Shown here: in pieces, positions 1 through 6,922 of the stretch
Numbering within the stretch: the stretch's first letter is position 1
Layout: every line of letters starts with the position of its first letter
Program-made: the position numbers and the translations under genes
Assembly (NCBI GenBank): GCA_002393955.1
Contig: DGSK01000034.1
Location: forward strand, 1-48,964
Origin: Lachnospiraceae bacterium UBA4364
GTDB lineage: Bacteria > Bacillota > Clostridia > Lachnospirales > Lachnospiraceae
Direction of reading: 5' to 3'
DNA length: 48,964 bases
Notes under the pieces: generated by a model
Database searches by the model: none
Told to the model about the DNA's origin: nothing
The model's input: only the letters and a program-made list of their open reading frames with translations

Positions 1-142
1 TAACTAAAACTTCCCACTAACTGAACTACTTAGAACGACACTCGCAATTGCGCCGGAACAATCACGATGCGTTGCATCGGTTCCGGTGCATATGCGAGTC
101 GTCGTTCTCTTTCCACAGACTATATGTGGGAAGTTTTAGTTA
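1..142. repeat. Palindromic repeat element, copy A
   Basis: The ends are perfect inverted repeats: TAACTAAAACTTCCCAC at 1-17 and its complement at 126-142. Inside, AGAACGAC/CTCGCA and GCCGGAAC pair with TGCGAG/CGTCGTTCT and GTTCCGG, so the unit can fold almost end to end around a centre near position 72. There is no coding capacity. The right half recurs in inverted orientation from 48754, and a diverged copy lies at 35488-35607. Because it sits at the very window edge, it may mark a repeat-limited assembly break. It could be a non-autonomous mobile element (MITE-like) or a REP-type intergenic repeat. Confidence 0.8.
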
Positions 143-151
143 CTATGATAT

Positions 152-185
152 AAAAATAAAACCGGCTCCGCAAGGGAACCGGTTT
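152..185 (-). terminator. Rho-independent terminator of tRNA-Arg
   Basis: On the minus strand the sequence reads AAACCGGTTCC, a short loop, then GGAGCCGGTTTT followed by ATTTTTAT. This is a strong stem with a U-rich tail a few bases beyond the tRNA 3' end. Confidence 0.85.
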
Positions 186-189
186 AATG

Positions 190-263
190 TGTGCGTGACA
201 GGATTCGAACCCACGACCTTCTGGTCCGTAGCCAGACGCTCTATCCAGCTGAGCTACACGCAC
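190..263 (-). tRNA. tRNA-Arg (anticodon ACG)
   Basis: The complement folds as a cloverleaf: acceptor GTGCGTG/CACGCAC, D-stem GCTC/GAGC, anticodon stem TCTGG/CCAGA enclosing loop CTACGGA (anticodon ACG, read as ICG after deamination), and a T-loop with the GTTCGAATC signature. The 3' CCA is not encoded, so it must be added by CCA nucleotidyltransferase; a cca gene is present at 34082. A terminator follows directly on the same strand. Confidence 0.95.
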
Positions 264-388
264 TTACCTGACGAAAACGTCCATTGCGTAGAATACCATA
301 TGCGGGAGAAAATGTCAAATTGAAAAATAAATTTTAGGGTGTTATTATGATTTAAGTGTCAAAAATTAAGAAATTTTTTGGAGGAGAA

Positions 389-1381
389 ATGACAAAATCA
401 AAGATTGAGCCCCACAGATGTTTTATAAGCTCCATAGATGCCGGGGCGGCTTATGTGGATTATAATGAGTATACACTGGATCCTGATAGTGAGATATATG
501 ATTATATCCTGCAGCTGATCGCATACAATTACGACAATACCGCTTCCAGGAAAGCTGTTTATGATGAGGATTCTTTCCTTGCAGCCATAGTTCCTGAAAA
601 TGCAGAGGGTTTTGATGCTTTTGTGGATGTGGTGGCTGATGAGATGCATGAACTCTTAAAGCAGGTAGCGGAAATGAGTCCCGGAAGCGGTCTGTTTGTG
701 TATGCGACTGTTGACGGACAGCCGGTCATAGCATTTTTTAAACTGAATTATCAGACTAAATTTTCCTGTGAAAAGAATTCTGATGGAGAACTTACGTGGA
801 CCAAGGATTACAGACTGCTTCCGTCACATACCCAGAAAGAGTATGATTATTTTTTCATAAATGTATTCGAGAACAGGGTTTCCATGTCGGACTCCAAATG
901 CATGGTGGATGGTCAGTATGTAAACTATATGGCTGAATGCATCTTAAAGATCAGCTTGAGAAAATCCGAGAAGGAAGTGGTAAAAGTCATACAGGATGTT
1001 ATGACAAATACCATAAAGGAGTGCTATGAAGATGAGGCACCCCAGAAAATCTTTGAGTACAGGCGGGTGGTGGCTGATACTGCAAGGGAAGAGGGTGAGA
1101 TAAATCCCAAACGTATCAGGGATACCGTTTTCTCAGGAAATGAAAAGGCCATGGAACGCTATGAACAGCAGGCGGCTGATATGGAAATAAAGGAGCAGCC
1201 TGTTTATGTAAGCCCGAAGACCAGAAGAAGCCTGGCTAAGAAGCAGAAGATCATTACAAAGAGCGGCATAGAGCTTCTGGTGCCGGTGGAACTTCTGTCG
1301 GACAAGAATGTTTTTTCTTTCAGGCAGGAGAATGGGATGGTATCTATCGTTATAAATGACATGAGCGGTGAAGTGAAATGA
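389..1381 (+). CDS. Nucleoid-associated protein, NA37/YejK family
   Basis: A 330-residue protein resembling the NA37 family (YejK/NdpA of E. coli), which binds the bacterial nucleoid; the precise role is not established. Supporting features are the overall length, the central segment with VDGQPVIAFFKLNYQ, and the C-terminal block ITKSGIELLVPVELLSDKNV followed by a beta segment ending SIVIND, which matches the conserved end of that family. The start is the ATG at 389 because GGAGGAG lies immediately upstream at 380-386; an in-frame GTG at 356 has no ribosome site. It is a single gene, followed by a promoter for the next unit. Confidence 0.75.
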   Translation: MTKSKIEPHRCFISSIDAGAAYVDYNEYTLDPDSEIYDYILQLIAYNYDNTASRKAVYDEDSFLAAIVPENAEGFDAFVDVVADEMHELLKQVAEMSPGSGLFVYATVDGQPVIAFFKLNYQTKFSCEKNSDGELTWTKDYRLLPSHTQKEYDYFFINVFENRVSMSDSKCMVDGQYVNYMAECILKISLRKSEKEVVKVIQDVMTNTIKECYEDEAPQKIFEYRRVVADTAREEGEINPKRIRDTVFSGNEKAMERYEQQAADMEIKEQPVYVSPKTRRSLAKKQKIITKSGIELLVPVELLSDKNVFSFRQENGMVSIVINDMSGEVK

Positions 1382-1447
1382 GCTGTCGGTGAACCATCAG
1401 TCAGCCGGCGGTGAACCGATGGGGAATCTCCGGCAAATAACAATGGA

Positions 1448-1476
1448 TTGATAACAGAAGCGGTTTGTGGTATAGT
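1448..1476 (+). promoter_or_regulatory. Sigma-A type promoter for SEC-C gene
   Basis: TTGATA at 1448-1453, a 17-base spacer, then TATAGT at 1471-1476, about 85 bases before the start codon at 1561. Confidence 0.7.
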
Positions 1477-1560
1477 ATATTGTCGTATGAAAAGGCAATT
1501 GCGTTCGGATTGTGTTTGTATGGTCCGGCGTGCAATAAGGATAAATAAAGGAGATAAAGC

Positions 1561-2070
1561 ATGACACTTCTTGAAGAATGGCACAGTAAAGCCTATGATA
1601 CACAGAATCACAGCAGAGAGTCTCTTAAGAGGCTGTGGGATGACTATTTTGCAAAAGAGCAGGCAATCTATGCACAGCTTTTAAAAGAGCCGGATACCGA
1701 AGTAAAAGGAACGGTAAAGGGATTGGCAGAAAAGTATGATATATCCCTTATGTACATGGTAGGGTTCCTGGAGGGCATACAGGAAAGCCTTAAGGTGGAG
1801 AATCCTATCGAAACAATGGATGAGAATACGGAAGTTTCTTTAGCTTTTGATAAGGAAATGCTTTTCAAGAATATGGTTGATGCCAAGGCTGAGTGGCTTT
1901 ACAATCTGCCTGAATGGAATGCTATATTTGACGAAGAAAAGCGTGCCGCACTTACCAAGGAGGCAAGGGAGATGGGAACTGTAAAGAAACCTGAAAAGAT
2001 TTATCCCAACGATCCCTGTCCCTGCGGAAGCGGAAAGAAGTACAAGAAGTGCTGCGGTAAAGCAGGCTGA
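1561..2070 (+). CDS. SEC-C motif protein
   Basis: A 169-residue protein that is mostly helical and charged, ending in a SEC-C zinc-binding motif (PNDPCPCGSGKKYKKCCG, about residues 150-167) like the one at the C-terminus of SecA. The motif binds one zinc ion through Cys-x-Cys and Cys-Cys. The rest has no catalytic signature I recognise. An AAAGGAG site lies just upstream of ATG 1561. A role in zinc binding or in contact with ribosomes or the Sec apparatus is only an inference from the motif. Confidence 0.75.
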   Translation: MTLLEEWHSKAYDTQNHSRESLKRLWDDYFAKEQAIYAQLLKEPDTEVKGTVKGLAEKYDISLMYMVGFLEGIQESLKVENPIETMDENTEVSLAFDKEMLFKNMVDAKAEWLYNLPEWNAIFDEEKRAALTKEAREMGTVKKPEKIYPNDPCPCGSGKKYKKCCGKAG

Positions 2071-2154
2071 TGATATTGAGGGGCTGCCGGAAAAGGGGGC
2101 CTCTTTTTTACAGTTTTAGGAATTAGAGTATTAAGCAAAACGGAGGAAAAAAAG

Positions 2155-3327
2155 ATGACAAAAATAGATGTTATATCAGGATTTCTCGGGGCAGGAAAGA
2201 CCACTCTTATAAAGAAACTCCTTGCTGAGGCATGGAAAGGTGAGCAGGTAGTGCTTATCGAGAATGAATTCGGAGAGATAGGAATAGACGGCGGCTTTTT
2301 AAAGGAGGCCGGTGTGGAGATCACAGAGATGAACTCCGGCTGTATCTGCTGTTCACTGGTGGGAGATTTTGGAACTGCACTTAAGGATGTTATGAGCCGT
2401 TTTACGCCCGACCGTATTGTTATAGAGCCTTCGGGTGTGGGAAAGCTTTCAGATGTCGTAAGGGCGGTTGAGCAGGCTGACCTTGGTGATGGTGCAAAGC
2501 TTAATTCTGCTATCACTGTAGTGGATGCCAACAAGGCAAAGCTTTATGTTAAGAACTTCGGTGAGTTCTTTATAAACCAGGTTGAGAACGCCGGTACCAT
2601 TATATTGAGCCGTACGGGTAACATTTCGGATGATAAGCTTCAGAAGACACTGGATATACTGAAGGAGCATAATGCAAAGGCTACTATCATAACCACGCCC
2701 TGGGATCAGATAACGGGTGCTTCCATAAAGGATACCATGGAGGGTGTTGATCTTATGGATACCCTCTTAAAAGAAGTTATAGAGAAGTATGAGCATCACG
2801 ATGAAGAGGAACATTGCTGTCATCATCACCATCATGATGATGAGGATGAAGGACATGAGCATTGCTGTCATCACCATGATGATGAGGACGGGGAGGAGCA
2901 TGAGCATTGCTGTCATCATGACGATGAGGAAGAGCATGAACATGAACACCATCACCATGATCACGATGAACATCATCACCACCATCATCATGATGGCGAA
3001 GAATGTGATGATCCCGAGTGCGAGTGCCACCATCATCACCATCATCATGCGGATGAAGTATTTGGCAGCTGGGGCATGGAGACTGCAGCAAAGTACACTG
3101 AAGAAGAAATCAGCGGGGCTCTTTCCAAGCTGGTAGACGCTGTGACATACGGAACGGTACTCCGTGCAAAGGGAATGGTTCCTTCGGCAGACGGCAGCTG
3201 GATATACTTTGATTATGTGCCCGGGGAGAGCAATGTGCGCAAGGGCGAGCCTCAGCCTACAGGTAAGTTCTGCGTGATCGGTTCAAAGCTCAACGAAGAA
3301 GAACTTGAAGAACTTTTCAGGAAATGA
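2155..3327 (+). CDS. CobW/COG0523 GTPase with long His-rich metal-binding insert
   Basis: A G3E-family GTPase of 390 residues. The Walker A motif GFLGAGKTT is at residues 9-17 and the CobW metal-binding CxCC motif (SGCICC) at 61-66. Residues about 212-300 are an acidic/His-rich stretch with roughly 38 histidines plus CC pairs, probably a metal reservoir, followed by a CobW C-terminal domain. Such proteins deliver metals, often zinc, to client enzymes using GTP. The guanine-specificity motif NKxD is not visible; the equivalent segment reads ILSRTGN, so base specificity may be relaxed. A second CobW-like gene begins 53 bases downstream, suggesting a paired system. The ribosome site GGAGG precedes ATG 2155. 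Confidence 0.85.
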   Translation: MTKIDVISGFLGAGKTTLIKKLLAEAWKGEQVVLIENEFGEIGIDGGFLKEAGVEITEMNSGCICCSLVGDFGTALKDVMSRFTPDRIVIEPSGVGKLSDVVRAVEQADLGDGAKLNSAITVVDANKAKLYVKNFGEFFINQVENAGTIILSRTGNISDDKLQKTLDILKEHNAKATIITTPWDQITGASIKDTMEGVDLMDTLLKEVIEKYEHHDEEEHCCHHHHHDDEDEGHEHCCHHHDDEDGEEHEHCCHHDDEEEHEHEHHHHDHDEHHHHHHHDGEECDDPECECHHHHHHHADEVFGSWGMETAAKYTEEEISGALSKLVDAVTYGTVLRAKGMVPSADGSWIYFDYVPGESNVRKGEPQPTGKFCVIGSKLNEEELEELFRK

Positions 3328-3380
3328 TGGCATTTCTTTCAACTGAACATTGATGCCGCAAAGTGGCAGAAAGAGGAAGT

Positions 3381-4313
3381 ATGAGACCGGTATATCTTAT
3401 AAATGGTTTTCTTGAAAGCGGAAAGACACAGTTCATAAAATTTACGATCGCCCAGCCTTATTTTCAGATAAAAGGCAGGACTCTTCTGATACTCTGTGAA
3501 GAAGGTGAAGAGGAGTATGAGGACAATGTGCTGAAAGCGGCCAATACCGTGGTGAAGCTTATTGAAGATGAAGAGGACTTCACTACTGAAAAGCTTATGG
3601 CGCTGGAAAGGGAAGTGGATCCGGAACGCATAATCATAGAGTACAACGGAATGTGGAATATGAAGAATCTGACACTGCCTTTCCACTGGAATCTTGAGCA
3701 GCAGATAACCTGTGTGGATGCGTCAACATTCGAGACCTATTATACGAATATGAAGTCATTGCTGGCAGAGATGATAAGGAAATCGGAGCTTATCATTTTC
3801 AATCGGTGTGACAATGTGATGGATAATCTGGCTGTTTACAGGAGAAATATTAAGGCCGTAAACAGCAGCGCAGATGTTATATTTGAAAATGCACAGGGGG
3901 AAATTAACCAGATATTTGAAGAAGACCTGCCATATGATCTTAAAGCAGACAAGATAGTACTGGACGAGAAGACTTTTGGAATATGGTATCTGGATACCAT
4001 GGATCACGCAGAAAGATACGAGGGTAAGATACTGGAGTTTGATGCCATGGTGCTTAAGCCCAAGACTTTTCCCAAGGGATATTTTGTGCCCGGCCGTCTT
4101 GCAATGACCTGTTGTGCGGATGATATGCAGTTCCTGGGGTATGCCTGTGAGTATAAGGATGCGGAGAAGCTTAAGGACAGGGACTGGATAAGGATCACAG
4201 CAAGGGTAAACAAGGAATTCTTTTCCGATTATCAGGCGGAGGGACCCGTGCTTCATGCAATTAGCGTGAAAAAGACACATAAACCGAAAAATGAGATAGT
4301 GGGATTCGGCTGA
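3381..4313 (+). CDS. CobW-like GTPase with TIGR03943/DUF1980-like C-terminus
   Basis: A 310-residue P-loop protein with a G3E-like N-terminus: the P-loop reads GFLESGKT, followed by a Walker B-like IIIEYNG and an NKxD-like NRCD. The canonical CxCC metal motif is missing. The C-terminal third contains GRLAMTCCADDMQFLGY, which resembles the RxxxTCCAAD block of YcgQ/TIGR03943 (DUF1980) proteins, commonly encoded near zinc-responsive CobW genes. The start is ATG 3381, preceded by AGAGGAAG; GTG 3363 is a poorer alternative. It probably works with the His-rich GTPase upstream, perhaps as membrane-proximal or regulatory partner. Family placement of the C-terminus is from motif memory only. Confidence 0.65.
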   Translation: MRPVYLINGFLESGKTQFIKFTIAQPYFQIKGRTLLILCEEGEEEYEDNVLKAANTVVKLIEDEEDFTTEKLMALEREVDPERIIIEYNGMWNMKNLTLPFHWNLEQQITCVDASTFETYYTNMKSLLAEMIRKSELIIFNRCDNVMDNLAVYRRNIKAVNSSADVIFENAQGEINQIFEEDLPYDLKADKIVLDEKTFGIWYLDTMDHAERYEGKILEFDAMVLKPKTFPKGYFVPGRLAMTCCADDMQFLGYACEYKDAEKLKDRDWIRITARVNKEFFSDYQAEGPVLHAISVKKTHKPKNEIVGFG

Positions 4314-4332
4314 TCCTTTGAGGCGTCGGGAT

Positions 4333-5145
4333 ATGCATGGGCATGGTATGTTAACTAACAGTGTAAATATTTCGGATGACTTTGATCTGGAAAAGCTCAG
4401 GATCAGCGGTCAGTGCTTCAGGATAAAGCTTTTGCCGGACGGAGTCTATCGCTTTATAAAGGGCAGGCATGTGCTGGATATGAGTATGCCTTCCCCGGGA
4501 ACATATGCTATAAGCTGCGGGGACGAGGAATTTTCCGATGTCTGGCATGACTATTTTGACCTGGACCGGGATTATGCCGCTATCAGGAGCGAAATCGATC
4601 CAGACGATACATATCTTAAGTCTGCAGCAGAAAGTGGAAAAGGCATAAGGATACTGAAACAGGATCCGTGGGAGTGCCTTATCTCTTTCATAATTTCCCA
4701 GAGAAAAAATATACCCGCCATAACGGCAGCAGTTGAGTCCATATGCAGAAACGGCGGAAGAGAGATTGATGGTACCGGGGAATATGAGTTCCCGGATGCG
4801 GAGCGCATGCTTGGGTTTTCGGATGAGCAATGGGCATCTTTTAAGCTGGGGTATCGTGAGGCTTATGTCAGAAGCGCTGTTACGGATTCACCGGATATGG
4901 ACAGCATGGCAGATCTTAGTGATGAAGGGCTTATGGAATGCCTGACTGCCATGCACGGTGTCGGTATAAAGGTGGCTTCCTGTACGGCGCTTTTTGCTTA
5001 TTCAAGAGTGAATCTTGCTCCGGTGGATGTGTGGATAAAGCGTGTGTTTGATGAGCAGTACGGCGGGGAGGATGTCTTAAGCGGAAGGAAGAATGCAGGG
5101 ATACTGCAGCAGTACCTTTTTTATCATGCCAGAGTGTCAAGCTGA
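4333..5145 (+). CDS. 8-oxoguanine DNA glycosylase (OGG family)
   Basis: A base-excision repair enzyme of 270 residues with the OGG1-type layout: an N-terminal beta domain with SGQCFR, a helical domain, then helix-hairpin-helix HGVGIKVAS followed by PVDVW. The catalytic lysine is K213 and the activating aspartate D232, at the positions of human OGG1 K249/D268. It removes oxidised guanine and cleaves by beta-elimination. The ATG at 4333 is chosen over TTG 4318; GAGG lies about 12 bases upstream. It begins 20 bases after the CobW-like gene and is probably cotranscribed with it. A GC-rich hairpin follows the stop. Confidence 0.85.
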   Translation: MHGHGMLTNSVNISDDFDLEKLRISGQCFRIKLLPDGVYRFIKGRHVLDMSMPSPGTYAISCGDEEFSDVWHDYFDLDRDYAAIRSEIDPDDTYLKSAAESGKGIRILKQDPWECLISFIISQRKNIPAITAAVESICRNGGREIDGTGEYEFPDAERMLGFSDEQWASFKLGYREAYVRSAVTDSPDMDSMADLSDEGLMECLTAMHGVGIKVASCTALFAYSRVNLAPVDVWIKRVFDEQYGGEDVLSGRKNAGILQQYLFYHARVSS

Positions 5146-5149
5146 ATTT

Positions 5150-5172
5150 TCCGGACCGTATCAGCGTCCGGA
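5150..5172 (+). terminator. Hairpin after glycosylase gene (weak terminator)
   Basis: TCCGGAC and GTCCGGA form a perfect 7-bp stem five bases after the stop codon. No U-run follows, so termination efficiency is uncertain. Confidence 0.4.
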
Positions 5173-5211
5173 GAGTGACTTGTACAGGTGGCTTTTATAT
5201 GATGTTTTTCA

Positions 5212-5240
5212 TTGAATGTGGAACGTGTATATGGTAATAT
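5212..5240 (+). promoter_or_regulatory. Promoter of the pyrBI operon
   Basis: TTGAAT at 5212-5217, a 17-base spacer and TAATAT at 5235-5240. The predicted transcript starts near 5247 and carries a leader of about 240 bases before pyrB. Confidence 0.75.
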
Positions 5241-5271
5241 ATATGGCAGTACGGATTTGTTGGAGAATAAT

Positions 5272-5415
5272 ATGTGCGGATGTGACAGACATAATTTCAT
5301 GAAACCAGATGTGCTTGTCGATGCACATTATTTTTTATTATTTATAGTATTTGAGGGAAACGTTTTGTTTCTCTTTTTTGTTTTATCGGATGGGATGCGC
5401 AGGTTTTTTAGCTGA
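5272..5415 (+). CDS. Putative U-rich leader peptide of pyrBI (PyrL-like)
   Basis: A 47-codon reading frame starts at ATG 5272 with TTGGAG ten bases upstream. The peptide begins MCGCDRHNFMKP and continues with a run of Phe, Leu, Ile, Val and Tyr encoded by long U-tracts, ending DGMRRFFS. It is translated across two terminator-like hairpins (5309-5336 and 5354-5379) and stops at 5413-5415, 74 bases before pyrB. This matches the design of enterobacterial pyrL, a 44-residue leader peptide whose translation is coupled to UTP-dependent RNA polymerase pausing. Whether it is translated is inferred; the peptide need not have any function of its own. Confidence 0.55.
   Translation: MCGCDRHNFMKPDVLVDAHYFLLFIVFEGNVLFLFFVLSDGMRRFFS
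5309..5336 (+). terminator. Leader hairpin 1 with U-tract (attenuator candidate)
   Basis: ATGTGC (5309-5314) pairs with GCACAT (5323-5328), followed by TTATTTTTTATT. It lies inside the leader peptide frame, so a ribosome close behind RNA polymerase would prevent it from forming. Confidence 0.6.
5354..5379 (+). terminator. Leader hairpin 2 with U-tract (attenuator candidate)
   Basis: AGGGAAAC (5354-5361) pairs with GTTTCTCT (5367-5374) through one G-U pair, and the descending arm runs into T6 at 5374-5379. It is also within the leader peptide frame. Confidence 0.6.
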
Positions 5416-5466
5416 TGCAGAAAACTGCATGATGTGGGAAATGTAATGATTTCATCTGCGCAGCCC
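5392..5466 (+). promoter_or_regulatory. Three-way-junction-like RNA structure upstream of pyrB
   Basis: GGGATGCGCAG (5392-5402) and CTGCGCAGCCC (5456-5466) form an 11-bp stem with one mismatch. It encloses two smaller hairpins: ATGCAG-AAAA-CTGCAT (5414-5429) and GAAAT/ATTTC (5438-5453). The structure ends about ten bases before the pyrB ribosome site AGGGAGG. It overlaps the last codons and stop of the leader peptide, so a terminating ribosome could disrupt its left arm. The function is unknown. Confidence 0.5.
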
Positions 5467-5489
5467 GATTATCTTAGGGAGGAAAATTT

Positions 5490-6434
5490 ATGGAAGTGAT
5501 CGGAAAAGACGGCAGACCGCTCAGACATCTGATGACACCGTTGGATTTTTCGGTGGAGGAGCTGGATAAGCTTTTTGACTTTGCGGCGGATATCAAGGAT
5601 CATCCGGATGATTATAAGGATCTGTGTGCAAGGAAGAAACTGGCAACATGTTTTTATGAACCCAGCACAAGGACAAGGCTTTCTTTTGAAACAGCAATGC
5701 TCGATCTGGGGGGACAGGTCATAGGATTTTCCGATGCCGCTTCATCATCGGCATCAAAAGGAGAGAGTGTCTCGGACACAATACGTGTCATATCGTGCTT
5801 TGCGGATATTTGTGCTATGCGCCATCCTAAGGAAGGAGCACCCATGGTGGCAGCGGCTCATTCCAGGATACCTGTGATCAATGCAGGCGACGGAGGCCAC
5901 CAGCATCCCACACAGACGCTTACGGATATGCTTACCATCAGGTCACTTAAGGGTCAGCTTGACGGGTTTACCATAGGACTTTGCGGTGACCTTAAATTCG
6001 GACGTACAGTACATTCCCTTGTGAATGCAATGCTTCGTTATCCGAATAACAAATATGTGTTCATTTCGCCTGAGGAACTGCGTATACCCAGCTATCTGCG
6101 TGAGAAGCTAAAGAGCATGAACGTAGAATTCGAAGAAGTGGAAAGGCTGGAGGACAGCATGCCGAAGCTGGATATGCTTTATATGACCAGGGTTCAGAGA
6201 GAACGCTTCTTCAACGAAGAGGATTATGTAAGGCTTAAAGATTTCTATGTGCTGAATAAGACGAAGATGGAGCTTGCACCTAAGGATATGCTGGTGCTTC
6301 ATCCGCTGCCTCGTGTTAATGAGATATCTGTGGAGATAGATGAGGATCCGAGGGCTGTATATTTTGAACAGGTTCAGTATGGCGTATACGTAAGGATGGC
6401 GCTTATAGCTACGCTTCTCGGGCTGGCAGGTTAA
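5490..6434 (+). CDS. pyrB: Aspartate carbamoyltransferase, catalytic subunit
   Basis: It condenses carbamoyl phosphate with aspartate to carbamoyl aspartate, the first committed step of pyrimidine synthesis, in the cytoplasm. At 314 residues it has the family's usual length. The carbamoyl-phosphate signature FYEPSTRTRLSFE is at about 55-67, with HPTQTLTD in the middle and HPLPRVNEI near the end. The ribosome site GGGAGG precedes ATG 5490. pyrI follows after 13 bases, so the holoenzyme is probably the class B, allosteric catalytic-plus-regulatory type. Upstream lies the candidate attenuator at 5212-5466. No PyrR-type anti-antiterminator sequence was recognised, consistent with PyrR-independent control. 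Confidence 0.95.
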   Translation: MEVIGKDGRPLRHLMTPLDFSVEELDKLFDFAADIKDHPDDYKDLCARKKLATCFYEPSTRTRLSFETAMLDLGGQVIGFSDAASSSASKGESVSDTIRVISCFADICAMRHPKEGAPMVAAAHSRIPVINAGDGGHQHPTQTLTDMLTIRSLKGQLDGFTIGLCGDLKFGRTVHSLVNAMLRYPNNKYVFISPEELRIPSYLREKLKSMNVEFEEVERLEDSMPKLDMLYMTRVQRERFFNEEDYVRLKDFYVLNKTKMELAPKDMLVLHPLPRVNEISVEIDEDPRAVYFEQVQYGVYVRMALIATLLGLAG

Positions 6435-6447
6435 AGGAGGAGATACA

Positions 6448-6879
6448 ATGCTTAACGTCGGAAAGATTGATGAAGGATTTGTTCTGGACCATATTCCCGT
6501 TGGCAAGGGAATGTCGATATACTATCATCTGGGACTTGATAAGCTGGACTGCATGGTGGCGATAATAAAAAACGCACACAGCAAAAGACTTGGCAGGAAA
6601 GATATAATAAAGGTGGAGTGTGACATAAATACACTTAACCTGGATGTACTGGCGGTGATCGATCACACAATTACCGTAAATGTCATAAAAGATGGCGAAA
6701 TACTCGAAAAGCAGCCGTTAGAGCTTCCGAAGGAATTAAAGGGTGTAATGCACTGCAGAAATCCCCGTTGCATCACATCCATAGAACAGGAGCTGCCGCA
6801 TATCTTTTATCTGGCAGATCCTGAAAAGGAAATCTACAGATGCAAGTATTGTGACGAAAAAAATTCTGAGAAAATGTAA
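6448..6879 (+). CDS. pyrI: Aspartate carbamoyltransferase, regulatory subunit
   Basis: The regulatory chain of aspartate carbamoyltransferase (143 residues), which binds nucleotide effectors in its N-terminal domain and docks to PyrB through a structural zinc site. The four zinc cysteines are visible as CRNPRC and CKYC near the C-terminus, in the standard Cys-x4-Cys ... Cys-x2-Cys spacing. AAAGGAGG precedes the ATG, and only 13 bases separate it from pyrB, so the subunits should be made in step. Confidence 0.93.
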   Translation: MLNVGKIDEGFVLDHIPVGKGMSIYYHLGLDKLDCMVAIIKNAHSKRLGRKDIIKVECDINTLNLDVLAVIDHTITVNVIKDGEILEKQPLELPKELKGVMHCRNPRCITSIEQELPHIFYLADPEKEIYRCKYCDEKNSEKM

Positions 6880-6922
6880 AGATGATTGTTCGGAAGCAGT
6901 TTAAGAAATGACAGTATTCTGA

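Noticed and set aside
2071..2112. Terminator after the SEC-C gene
   Set aside because: A T-run is present but the preceding stem has only four clean base pairs.
2767..3136. Several overlapping frames on both strands across the CobW His-rich region
   Set aside because: They are products of the low-complexity CAT/GAT repeats; only the CobW frame has motifs and a ribosome site.
5247..5489. PyrR-binding anti-antiterminator before pyrB
   Set aside because: I could not find the conserved PyrR binding-loop sequence; the structures present fit translation-coupled attenuation better.
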